From positions 1-33,408 of the forward strand of contig SBGG01000084.1 in the NCBI GenBank assembly GCA_006226685.1: a stretch of 33,408 nt of DNA, in the 5' to 3' direction. Source of the DNA: Sphingomonadales bacterium (GTDB lineage Bacteria > Pseudomonadota > Alphaproteobacteria > Sphingomonadales > Sphingomonadaceae). The position numbers were made by a program, and so were the translations under genes. The notes beneath the pieces were generated by a model, which was given only the letters and a program-made list of their open reading frames with translations, did not search any database and had not been told where the DNA came from. Of the stretch, positions 8,644 through 15,918 are shown piece by piece (position 1 is the first letter of the stretch; each line of letters opens with the position of its first letter).

Positions 8644-9861
8644 ATGATGGGTAAGGCGAAAAGTCCTATACACATGCCGCAGCCATGGCCTAGTCTCGAC
8701 CATATGGTGGGACTTTCCGCAGGAACCATATCGGCGAGCATGTTGCGGCCGGACGGCTATAGGACAGCCACGACGAACGAGCGGTTGATCCTCACCAAAA
8801 TCCGTATGCACGGCCAGTTGTCCCAAGCCGAACTTGCCCGAATGACGGGCCTGACCGCGCAATCGGTCATGCGCATTATCGATGCCCTGCTTTCGCGCGG
8901 CATTCTCATCGAATGCGCGCCTGTCATCGCCGGGCGCGGCAAACCAAGCACGCCGATCCGGCTGAATCCTGATGCCGCCTATAGTGTCGGGCTCTCGATC
9001 ATGACCGATGCGGTCGCATTGGTAGTCATGGATCTTGCCGGCGGGATTCGAAGCTCGGCACGGACGCCGCTGATCAGCGTCGACCCCGTTCATGCCATCC
9101 GTCAGATGCGCGAACTGATCGAGACCACAGTAAGCGAACTGAAGATCAGGCCGGATCATATTGTCGGCGCGGGCGTGGGCATAACCGGATATTTCGTGGA
9201 CGCCACGGCGCGCGTCAATCCTCCCAAACAGCTTGAGCCATGGGCGCTTGTGCCCCTCGATTCGCTGCTCTGCGAGGGGTTGGGGATGCCGGTGTGGATT
9301 GACAATGACGGCAATGTCGCCGCCGTTGGCGAAGCCATGGTCGGCGCTGGAAGTTCTGTCGCCAGCTTTGCCTATCTCTACTTCTCCGCCGGCTTGGGCG
9401 GCGGGTTGTTCGTTGATGGTCGTCCAGTCAGAGGCCGATCAGGCAATGCGGGTGAATTTGCCGCGATCTTGCCTCTCGATTGGCCGCAGCCCAATCTCGA
9501 GCAATTGCGTCTTAGCGTGAACGCGGCCGGCGGAAACTATGCGGACCTGAATGACCTGCTTGACGAAGTGACACCGGCGACACCTGGCGTGATGGCTTGG
9601 ATGGATGGCGCGGTCCGCTCGCTCAACTTGGTCATCTCGTCGATTTCCGCCGTGCTCGATCCTGACTTGATCGTGTTCGGGGGACGAATGCCCAAACAAC
9701 TCGCGGAGGCGATCATCCCGCGCCTCGAATATGTCAATCCGCCACGGCGCGATCATCCACGCCCTGTTCCGTCTATTGTCCCGTCACAGGTCATTGATGA
9801 CGCGACCGCTGTGGGGGCAGCGTCAATACCGCTACGCGCCGCATTCTTTGATCCGACGTAG
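8644..9861 (+). CDS. ROK-family transcriptional regulator
   Basis: A 405-residue repressor-like protein. Residues about 40-85 form a winged helix-turn-helix (LTKIRMHGQLSQAELARMTG, SVMRIIDALLSRGILIE). The rest is a ROK domain (VGLSIMTDAVALVVMDLAGG, VWIDNDGNVAAVGEAMVGAG, SAGLGGGLFVDGRPVRGRSG, NAGEFAAILPLD). The usual zinc motif CxCGxxGCxE of ROK kinases is absent, and the first phosphate loop is not a clear DxGGT, so it is a regulator and not a sugar kinase. It is probably co-transcribed with the DUF6528-like gene and likely represses the divergent receptor in response to a sugar or sugar derivative (inference from the family). Two ATGs (8644, 8647) are possible starts. Confidence 0.85.
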   Translation: MMGKAKSPIHMPQPWPSLDHMVGLSAGTISASMLRPDGYRTATTNERLILTKIRMHGQLSQAELARMTGLTAQSVMRIIDALLSRGILIECAPVIAGRGKPSTPIRLNPDAAYSVGLSIMTDAVALVVMDLAGGIRSSARTPLISVDPVHAIRQMRELIETTVSELKIRPDHIVGAGVGITGYFVDATARVNPPKQLEPWALVPLDSLLCEGLGMPVWIDNDGNVAAVGEAMVGAGSSVASFAYLYFSAGLGGGLFVDGRPVRGRSGNAGEFAAILPLDWPQPNLEQLRLSVNAAGGNYADLNDLLDEVTPATPGVMAWMDGAVRSLNLVISSISAVLDPDLIVFGGRMPKQLAEAIIPRLEYVNPPRRDHPRPVPSIVPSQVIDDATAVGAASIPLRAAFFDPT

Positions 9862-9990
9862 TATTTTTCTGAAACACAGAAATTCTAGTATACTGCGCTT
9901 GAAATGACATTGATCGACTGACCTTCGGGCAAAAAGAAAGGGGGTGGAATCGACTGGGTCAGTCTCGATCTTAATAGGAAAGACTGATTG

Positions 9991-10091
9991 GTGATTGAGT
10001 TACGTCAGCTTCGTTACCTGATTGCTGCGGCAGATGCCGGCAGTTTCAGCCGAGCAGCACGTCTTCTCAACATCAAACAAGCGACGCTCAG
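9991..10091 (+). pseudogene. LysR-type regulator, N-terminal fragment
   Basis: GTG 9991 opens VIELRQLRYLIAAADAGSFS followed by RAARLLNIKQATL, the first helices and helix-turn-helix of a LysR-type regulator. After about 33 residues, at about 10091, the homology stops and the sequence becomes the truncated end of trbE on the other strand. The expected continuation (SRRIRxLE...) is missing. This is a fusion point left by a deletion or rearrangement. Confidence 0.75.
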
Positions 10092-11225
10092 GCTCCCCAG
10101 CCATGCCTCGATCGCGTTCATGCCTTCGGCAAGGCAGGTGAAGTCGCGGCCCTGGACTACCTTCTCGACCAGCCGCAACTTTTCTGCGGCAATGGCGGGA
10201 TCGCGGTCCCAGACCGTCACCGTCGCGGTGACATAGGCCATGCCGGCATGATCGGCACCCAGTTCCTGCAACGCCATGTCGGCGTCTGCGGCCTTGTTCG
10301 AGGCGTCGCTGTCGAGCAGCGTGCTGGCCTCGTTGGTCATCACTTCTTTCAGGATCGCCGCGACGGATTTGCGCTTGGCGAACCATTGCCGCCGGATTTT
10401 CGTCAGCAACTTTGTCGCATCGGTCTTGTCGAGCATGATCGCACGGGTCGACCAGCGATAGTCGAAAGCGAGCCGGTTCAGCTCGTCGAGCAGGCCCGGA
10501 AAAGTGACGCTCGGGAATCCTATGATCGTCAGCGTGCGAAGATGATGGTCGCCGAGCTTCGGTTCCAGCCCGCCGGTCAGCGGCTCGTCGGCCAGCAGCG
10601 CGTCGAGATGCATCGGCGTTTCGGGGACGCGCACGCGCTGGCGACGGGTGGAAATGGTGCTGTGCAGATAGGTCAGCGTCTCGGTATCATCGAGCCAGCG
10701 GACTTCGGGCACGAAGCCTTCGACCAGGTTGAGAACGCGGTCGCTGCGGTCGCAAAAGTCCTTGAGCAGTTCCCATGGATCGGCGCCGTTGCCGGATCGT
10801 CCCTCATAGAGCCAGCCTTCGGCGCGTGCCGCTTCATCGGCCGGAGGCATCCACAATAGTGTCAGGTGATAGGCGCTCTCGAAGTGCACACCTTCCTCGC
10901 GGAACTGTTCGCGCCGCTCCATATCGACCAACGCCGAAACGGGATCGGGAAAGTCGCAATCCGGGTAGTCGAGCGCGGCACTGCGCTGCGCCTCAACGAA
11001 GATCGCCCAGCCGCTTCCCAGACGCCGCAGCGCCGCGTTCAGCCGCGCGGTGGTGGCGACCAACTCGGCGGGCGTTGCGCTGTCGAGATCGGGACCGCGA
11101 AAGCGGGCGGTGCGCTGAAAACTGCCGTCCTTGTTCAGCACAACGCCTTGATAGACCAGGGCGGCCCAGGGCAGGAAGTCGGCCAAGGTAGCCGCGTGCC
11201 CGCGATATTCGCGCAAGCTCATCAT
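10014..11225 (-). pseudogene. trbE: TrbE/VirB4 conjugation ATPase, truncated before the ATPase domain
   Basis: ATG 11225 starts MMSLREYRGHAATLADFLPW, the typical TrbE N-terminus, and overlaps the trbD stop by 4 nt. About 378 residues of the CagE/TrbE/VirB N-domain follow, to NAIEAWLGSL at about 10091. The frame then runs through unrelated sequence (reverse strand of the LysR fragment) to a stop at 10014. The Walker A and B motifs, which belong in the missing half, are absent, so the protein cannot power a secretion channel. trbJ, L, F, G and I, which normally follow, are gone. Confidence 0.85.
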
Positions 11226-11461
11226 GGCCGCATCCACGCAGGATAGCGAAGATGCCGCCGGGCCACGTCGACGAACTGCGGGTCGCGCCGCGCCGCCCAG
11301 ACCGAGAGCGCATGGCCGATCGCCCAGATAACGAGGCCGGCGATCCAGAGGCGCAGGCCAAGACCGATCGCGCCGGCCAGCGTGCCGTTGACGATGGCGA
11401 GCGCCCGCGGAGCGCCGCCAAGCAGGATCGGTTCGGTCAGCGCCCGGTGGACGGGGGCATA
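11222..11461 (-). pseudogene. trbD: TrbD, main part separated from its first ten residues
   Basis: Read leftward from 11461: YAPVHRALTEPILLGGAPRA, then two membrane segments (VNGTLAGAIGLGLRLWIAGL, VIWAIGHALSVWAA) and the TrbD-type tail PQFVDVARRHLRYPAWMRP. The stop at 11222-11224 overlaps the trbE start. There is no start codon in place; the missing start (MEAGEPITGF) lies on the plus strand at 14564-14593. Joining the two parts gives an 89-residue protein, normal for TrbD, an inner-membrane component of the mating channel. The split is caused by the inversion. Confidence 0.85.
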
Positions 11462-11972
11462 AATGCACCTACCGCCTGACGAGGAGATCGTGATGGTACC
11501 GGGTGTCCATCCGATCCGCGCGAAGAAGGCGGCCTATTATACCGATCGCCGTCTGGCGTCACGGATCATGCCGCCACCCGATCCGGCCGCATGGATCGAC
11601 AGGGACGTCCGGCCCGATGACTGGCGGGGCTTGCCACCCATCGCGCCCGATGCCGCGATGATGCAGGCGCTGGCCGAGCACAGGGCGAAGACGGAAGGTG
11701 CAGTGGAGTCGGAAAGCAAGGGCGGGGGCACGAAATCGGGGCAGCCCGACGCCAAGGGCGAGAGCGAGGCGGCGGCGGATGTCCGCTAGGAGCCCGAACA
11801 GGAACGGCATATCGACATTGCGCCGAAGGTCCGGCCGGTTCCGGTCAATGAGTTCGATCCCGACGAACCGGAACCCGATGCGGAGGCCGTCCGCAATCGC
11901 GCGCTCTTGCGCGAGCAGGCATTGAACGCGCGCCGCGCCTCGATGGATCGCGATGACGGGATCGAGCTGTGA
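11462..11972 (+). pseudogene. traG: TraG/VirD4 coupling protein, C-terminal fragment
   Basis: From ATG 11463 the frame reads MHLPPDEEIVMVPGVHPIRA then KKAAYYTDRRL, the C-terminal hallmark of TraG-type coupling proteins (GEVMxLPPDEExVMVxGxPPIRAKKxRYYxD). After an in-frame TAG at 11787-11789 the same frame continues in TraG-like acidic tail (EPEQERHIDIAPKVRPVPVN...) to TGA 11970-11972, which overlaps the copG start. The fragment therefore carries a nonsense mutation as well as the inversion break. The matching middle part of the gene lies on the minus strand at 14594-15516. Confidence 0.85.
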
Positions 11973-12385
11973 GCAAGTCGCGGCTCTCGGTCTATCTCGA
12001 CCATGACATCATGCAGGCGCTCGCTTCCTATGCCGACCGGCGCGGGCAATCGCGCTCGCTGGTCGCGGAAGCGGCCATCGCGTCCTTCCTCTCGCCCGAT
12101 GGCGACGAACGGCGCGAGGCGGCGATGGCGAAGCGCATCGACCGGCTCGACCGCAAGGCGGCGCGGCTCGAACGCGACCTCGGTATCGGCGTAGAGATGA
12201 TCGCGCTGTTCGTGCGCTTCTGGCTGACCTCGACGCCGCCGCCGCCGGAAAGCGAACGCGCCGCGCTCCGCCGCCTGGGCGGCGACCGTTATGACGCCTT
12301 CATCGAAGCGCTGGGACGCCGGCTCGCCAGCGGGCAGAAGGTCCGGCAGGAAATCAGGGAGGATGTTTCGGGCGGGGAAGAATGA
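11969..12385 (+). CDS. CopG-type ribbon-helix-helix protein of the trb module
   Basis: GTG 11969 overlaps the traG stop (GTGA), so the gene was translationally coupled to traG. The 138-residue protein starts with a ribbon-helix-helix (SRLSVYLDHDIMQALASYAD RRGQSRSLVAEAAIASFL, residues 2-40). A basic, probably coiled-coil segment follows (RIDRLDRKAARLERDLGIG, about 56-74) and then a hydrophobic helix (VEMIALFVRFWLTS). CopG-like genes sit between traG and trbB in many trb-type integrative elements and are thought to regulate transfer. The gene is intact, but the inversion removed it from its original promoter. Confidence 0.8.
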   Translation: MSKSRLSVYLDHDIMQALASYADRRGQSRSLVAEAAIASFLSPDGDERREAAMAKRIDRLDRKAARLERDLGIGVEMIALFVRFWLTSTPPPPESERAALRRLGGDRYDAFIEALGRRLASGQKVRQEIREDVSGGEE

Positions 12386-12401
12386 TGTCGCCGATTGGCG
12401 G

Positions 12402-12716
12402 CTATCGCGGCACATCTTCGCGAAAGCGGTCAAGCTGGTGCATCCGCTCGTGGAGCACCGCCACGATCCCGACCGCACCGTCGGACAGCAGGCGCCAGTA
12501 GATATAGTGATGCTCGTGACGGCAGTAGAACCCGTCCACGCCGAACTCGGCCGGAACGGACCGCCAGGGCACTTTGCGCGCGGCGATGTCACCGAACCGC
12601 TCGAACAGGCTCCGTATATAGCGGGCGGCCTGTTCCTCGCCCCAAGTGTCGCGGGTGTAGATATAGATCTCGTCGAGACGGCGACCGGCCCGATCCTGGA
12701 CGCGAAAGCCGGCCAT
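12402..12716 (-). CDS. parE: ParE/RelE-family toxin
   Basis: A 104-residue protein with the ParE fold pattern: RLDEIYIYTRDTWGEEQAAR in the first helices, then short strands (VPWRSVPAEFGVDGFYCRHE, HHYIYWRL, GAVGIVAVLHERMH). ParE toxins poison DNA gyrase; RelE relatives cleave mRNA. The sequence resembles ParE more because it has the YxxTxxxWG-E helix. The start lies 4 nt after the antitoxin stop, giving the usual antitoxin-toxin order. It points against copG and trbB, so the pair was probably acquired separately. Confidence 0.8.
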   Translation of the reverse strand: MAGFRVQDRAGRRLDEIYIYTRDTWGEEQAARYIRSLFERFGDIAARKVPWRSVPAEFGVDGFYCRHEHHYIYWRLLSDGAVGIVAVLHERMHQLDRFREDVPR

Positions 12717-12720
12717 GCGA

Positions 12721-12978
12721 TCAGCCCCGCGCGTTGCGGGCGATCACGGTCTCGGCGTCAAGCGCCACATAGGCCGATTCAGGCGCGGCGAAGGCGGCGG
12801 TCAGCTCGGCTTTCAGTCGCTCGAACCCCTCGGTTTCGGCACGCGCCTTGTCGCGGCGGATGAGGTCGCGGACATATTCGCTGACATTCTCATAGGCGCC
12901 ATCGCCGCCGATATTGCTGGCGACGAACTCGCTCAGAGTGCCGCTCACGCGGACATTCAGGGTCATGGGTCTGGACAC
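12721..12978 (-). CDS. parD: ParD-type ribbon-helix-helix antitoxin
   Basis: 85 residues: an N-terminal ribbon-helix-helix (LNVRVSGTLSEFVASNIGGD, ENVSEYVRDLIRRDKA) and a C-terminal toxin-binding tail (FERLKAELTAAFAAPES). It binds and neutralises the adjacent ParE and represses the operon. GTG 12978 is preferred over ATG 12966 because AAGGA lies 7 nt upstream of the GTG, while the ATG is 19 nt from it. A palindrome over the likely -10 box at 13006-13020 fits autorepression. Confidence 0.8.
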   Translation of the reverse strand: MSRPMTLNVRVSGTLSEFVASNIGGDGAYENVSEYVRDLIRRDKARAETEGFERLKAELTAAFAAPESAYVALDAETVIARNARG

Positions 12979-13005
12979 TGCAATTTCCTTTGACTCGCTG
13001 TCATC

Positions 13006-13033
13006 AATATAAGGGATATTGTGGACAAGGCAA
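13006..13033 (-). promoter_or_regulatory. parDE promoter with palindromic operator
   Basis: On the minus strand, TTGCCT (13033-13028) and TATATT (13011-13006) are 16 bp apart, 28 nt upstream of the parD start. The inverted repeat AATAT-AAGGG-ATATT (13006-13020) covers the -10 box, where a ParD dimer would bind to repress its own operon. The boxes are read by eye. Confidence 0.6.
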
Positions 13034-13251
13034 GAATCGGATTGTTGAACGGGAACCGGCGAGACTGAGCGTATCGTGATCCGCCTCGGTTCCCATCATC
13101 TCTTGCCGAGGTGCCTCTACGCCACCCCCTGTCTTTCTTCGCCAGCCTGCGATGCGCGCATTTCCCTGTTGAATCCAACCGCCTTGCGGCTTTCTTGATG
13201 TGCTCCTGACGCCGGGCGGCGGTTCGCCCGGTCCAAATCGGGGGCCATTTC

Positions 13252-14238
13252 TTGACCGTCCATACGATCCGTTCCGAGACCAATGCGCGCGGCGCGCGGA
13301 TGCTGCGCACGGCGCTTGGTCCTTCGATTGCGGCCTGGCTCGACGACCCTGCCGTCATTGAGGTCATGTTGAACCCGGACGGTCGGCTCTGGGTCGACCG
13401 GCTGGGCGAAGGCATTGCCGACACCGGCGAAAATCTGTCGGCGGCGGACGGCGAGCGCATCGTTCGCCTGGTCGCGCATCATGTCGGCGTCGAGGTTCAC
13501 GCACGTTCCCCGCGGGTCTCGGCCGAGCTTCCGGCAAGCGGCGAACGCTTCGAGGGGCTGTTGCCGCCTGTCGTCGCAGCGCCTGCCTTCGCCATCCGCA
13601 AGCCCGCCGTCGCTGTGTTCACGCTCGACGACTATGCGGCCGCCGGGATCATGTCGCCGACCGAGGCGATGGCCTTGCGGACAAGCGTTGCCGGCCGCGC
13701 CAACATCCTCGTCGCCGGTGGCACCGGCAGCGGCAAGACCACGCTGGTCAACGCGCTGCTTGCCGAGGTGGCGAAGACAACCGATCGCATCGTCCTGATC
13801 GAAGATACGCGCGAGCTGCAATGCGCCGCGCCCAACCTCGTCGCCATGCGCACAAAGGACGGCGTCGTCTCGCTGTCCGATCTGGTCCGCTCGTCGCTGC
13901 GCTTGCGACCCGACCGCATTCCGATCGGCGAGGTGCGCGGTGCCGAAGCGCTTGACCTGCTTAAAGCCTGGGGCACCGGCCACCCCGGCGGGATCGGCAC
14001 CATCCATGCCGGAACCGCGCTCGGCGCGCTCCGCCGCATGGAACAGCTCATCCAGGAGGCCGTGGTCACGGTCCCGCGGGCGTTGCTCGCCGAGACCATC
14101 GACCTGATCGCCGTGCTGGTCCGTGATGGCCACGGCCGGCGCCTCGCCGAACTGGCCCGCGTCGAGGGGCTCGATCCCGCGACCGGCGACTATCGCCTGA
14201 CCCCGCTTGCTTCCCCCAACCCCGGAGACCCATCATGA
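13252..14238 (+). CDS. trbB: TrbB/VirB11-type secretion ATPase
   Basis: An intact 328-residue hexameric ATPase of the conjugative type IV secretion system, acting at the inner membrane. The Walker A motif GGTGSGKT is at residues 156-163. An Asp box ([12 protein letters not shown]) and Walker B/His box ([32 protein letters not shown]) follow. The start is TTG 13252 ([20 protein letters not shown]), a typical TrbB N-terminus; no ATG or GTG is in a better position. It overlaps trbC by 4 nt (ATGA). Although intact, its partners are broken, so it is probably non-functional in transfer. Confidence 0.9.
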   Translation: MTVHTIRSETNARGARMLRTALGPSIAAWLDDPAVIEVMLNPDGRLWVDRLGEGIADTGENLSAADGERIVRLVAHHVGVEVHARSPRVSAELPASGERFEGLLPPVVAAPAFAIRKPAVAVFTLDDYAAAGIMSPTEAMALRTSVAGRANILVAGGTGSGKTTLVNALLAEVAKTTDRIVLIEDTRELQCAAPNLVAMRTKDGVVSLSDLVRSSLRLRPDRIPIGEVRGAEALDLLKAWGTGHPGGIGTIHAGTALGALRRMEQLIQEAVVTVPRALLAETIDLIAVLVRDGHGRRLAELARVEGLDPATGDYRLTPLASPNPGDPS

Positions 14239-14564
14239 TCCATACCCTTCGGCGCGGCACGAACCGCGCCGCGTTCGCTGCCGCCGCCGGTCTGATCGCG
14301 CTGACCACCCCCGTCCCCGCCCATGCCTCGGGATCGTCGATGCCGTGGGAAGCGCCGCTCCAGTCGATTCTCGAAAGCATCGAGGGGCCGGTCGCCAAGA
14401 TCATCGCAGTCATCATCATCGTGACCGGACTGACGCTGGCGTTCGGCGATACGTCGGGCGGCTTTCGCCGGCTGATCCAGATCATGTTCGGCCTCAGCAT
14501 CGCATTCGCCGCGTCGAGCTTCTTCCTGTCGTTCTTCAGTTTCGGCGGCGGAGCGCTGGTGTGA
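14235..14564 (+). CDS. trbC: TrbC pilin-type protein
   Basis: An intact 109-residue VirB2/TrbC-like pilin precursor. It has a long signal sequence (FAAAAGLIALTTPVPAHASG) and two membrane helices (VAKIIAVIIIVTGLTLAFGD and LIQIMFGLSIAFAASSFFLS) joined by a short polar loop. The tail FFSFGGGALV is typical of the family. It overlaps trbB upstream (ATGA) and the trbD start downstream (TGATG), so the trbB-C-D operon was coupled before the inversion cut trbD. Confidence 0.9.
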   Translation: MIHTLRRGTNRAAFAAAAGLIALTTPVPAHASGSSMPWEAPLQSILESIEGPVAKIIAVIIIVTGLTLAFGDTSGGFRRLIQIMFGLSIAFAASSFFLSFFSFGGGALV

Positions 14565-14593
14565 TGGAGGCCGGAGAGCCGATCACGGGCTTT
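14564..14593 (+). pseudogene. trbD: TrbD, first ten codons
   Basis: ATG 14564 overlaps the trbC stop and encodes MEAGEPITGF. The next codons (acc tcg cct tga) belong to the reverse strand of traG. The rest of trbD starts at 11461 on the minus strand with YAPVHRAL. This is one of the two split genes that prove the inversion. Confidence 0.8.
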
Positions 14594-15516
14594 ACCTCGC
14601 CTTGAGTCATGAGCTGGCGGGCGGTCTCGGACCGCGAGACCATGAGATGCCCCAGCCAGGGCGACAGGCGATGCCCGGCATAGTTCTTCATTGCGCGCAT
14701 CTCGGTGGCGGTGCCGAGCGCGTCCGATACACGCTTTCCGGTCCGCTCGTCATTGGTCGCGAAGCTCACCCGGATGTGGCAATTGTCGAGAATGGCGTTG
14801 TTCTGGCCATAGGCTTTCTCGATTTGGTTGAGGCTCTGGGCGATCAGGAAGCCCTTGATGCCGTAGCCGGCCATGAACGCCAGCGCGCTTTCGAAAAAGT
14901 CGAGCCGCCCCAGCGCCGGAAACTCATCGAGCATCAGCAGCAGGCGATGCCGCTTCGATCCGTCCACCAGTTCTTCGGTCAGCCGCCGGCCGATCTGGTT
15001 CAGCATCAGGCGGATCAGCGGCCGGGTGCGCGAAATGTCCGAGGGAGGAATCACTAGATAGAGCGTCGCCGGCGCCGGGCCGCCGACGAGATCGACAATG
15101 CGCCATTGGCAGCAGCGCGTCACATGGGCGACCACGGGATCGCGATAGAGGCCGAGAAACGACATGGCGGTCGAGAGCACACCCGAGCGCTCGTTCGCCG
15201 ACTTGTTCAGCAGTTCGCGCGCGGCGCTGGCGACGACGGGATGAACGCCAGCCTCACCCAGATGCGGGGTCGCCATCATCCGGTCGAGGTTGGTCTCGAT
15301 CGGCCGTGCCGGGTCCGACAGAAACGCCGCGATTCCGGCCAGCGTCTTGTCGGGTTCGGCATAAAGGACATGCAGGATCGCGCCGACCAGGAGCGAGTGC
15401 GAGGTCTTTTCCCAGTGATTGCGGCGTTCGAGCGAGCCTTCGGGATCGACCAGTACGTCAGCGACATTCTGGGCGTCGCGCACTTCCCATTGGCCGCGCC
15501 GCACCTCCAGCCAAGC
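14594..15516 (-). pseudogene. traG: TraG/VirD4 coupling protein, middle fragment
   Basis: About 307 residues, from LEVRRGQWEVRDAQNVADVL through RNHWEKTSHSLLVGAILHVL, the Walker B region (RLLLMLDEFPALGRLDFFES) and NAILDNCHIRVSFATNDERT, to RQLMTQGEV. The N-terminal membrane domain and Walker A motif (about 200 residues) are missing beyond about 15516. Upstream of that point the open frame is unrelated sequence. At 14594 the frame runs into the reverse of trbD (KPVIGSPAS...) and stops at 14536. The C-terminal continuation is at 11462. As it stands the gene cannot make a working coupling protein. Confidence 0.85.
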
Positions 15517-15772
15517 GTCACACGGGACTGTCTTTGTAGAAAAGGATAGCTGGAGACCGCTGACCTCATATTCAGAGGAGGGCTCTCTGCTCAGGAGCGT
15601 CGACTCCCAGGGGACAGGTGCATGATCGCCGATTGGGAAACTCGTAGCCAATGAGCCGACGACATGATGTCCACGGCACGAGATCGGTGGACACCTGGTG
15701 GACACCAATGCGAAATTGAGGCTTACCGCCCTTGGCAGCATACCAAAAATTTATTGATTTTCTTAGGAAAAC
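15517..15772. other. Gene-free spacer between the two elements
   Basis: I see no gene here. GC falls towards the right, and a near-repeat of TGGACACC occurs twice close together (about 15688-15710). The segment lies between the traG break and the tRNA-Gly-like attachment site. It is most simply read as host or older-element flank next to the integration site. Confidence 0.45.
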
Positions 15773-15789
15773 TGGAGCGGGTGAAGGGA
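15773..15789 (-). other. Attachment-site core: 3' end of tRNA-Gly
   Basis: The plus strand reads TGGAGCGGGTGAAGGGA, the exact complement of a tRNA-Gly(TCC) 3' end (TCCCTTCACCCGCTCCA: T-arm end, acceptor strand, discriminator and CCA). The tRNA body is not present on either side. The integrase gene starts 130 nt to the right. Tyrosine integrases often use tRNA 3' ends as att sites. A whole minus-strand tRNA-Gly is expected at the other end of the element, right of the window. Confidence 0.7.
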
Positions 15790-15918
15790 TTATAACAACC
15801 TACTACAAATAAACAACATTTTTTGCTACAATGACCCACACAGAACCTACACAGGTACGGCAGATCAAACACTTACGCCGCCAATCTGCACAGTTTCTGC
15901 ACAGTGGGAAGCGGAGAA

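Larger units (their letters stand above)
11462..14593. other. 3132-bp inverted block inside the trb module
   Basis: The breakpoints are 11461/11462 and 14593/14594. Flipping the block joins traG ...GAG GT to A ATG CAC CTA... and trbD ...GGC TTT to TAT GCC CCC..., restoring both proteins with no base lost or gained. The restored minus-strand order is traG-copG-trbB-trbC-trbD-trbE, the usual trb arrangement. I see no inverted repeats at the breakpoints. Confidence 0.85.
10091..15516. mobile_element. Remnant of a trb-type conjugative element
   Basis: traG, copG, trbB, trbC, trbD and trbE occur once each, but traG, trbD and trbE are broken. The left end is fused to a LysR fragment at about 10091 and the right end is cut in traG at about 15516. 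An internal block is inverted (11462-14593). No integrase, relaxase or replication gene of this element remains, so it cannot move on its own. Confidence 0.8.

Noticed and set aside
8311..9159. Long minus-strand frame opposite the ROK gene
   Set aside because: It is antisense to two well-recognised genes and has no family pattern.
9866..9882. TTTCTG-AAACA-CAGAAA as a terminator of the ROK gene
   Set aside because: The stem is only 6 bp, AT-rich and not followed by a T-run; it may be a weak dyad with no evident role.
15517..15772. A complete tRNA gene at the attachment site
   Set aside because: Only the 3' 17 bases match tRNA-Gly; no anticodon or D-arm is present on either side.
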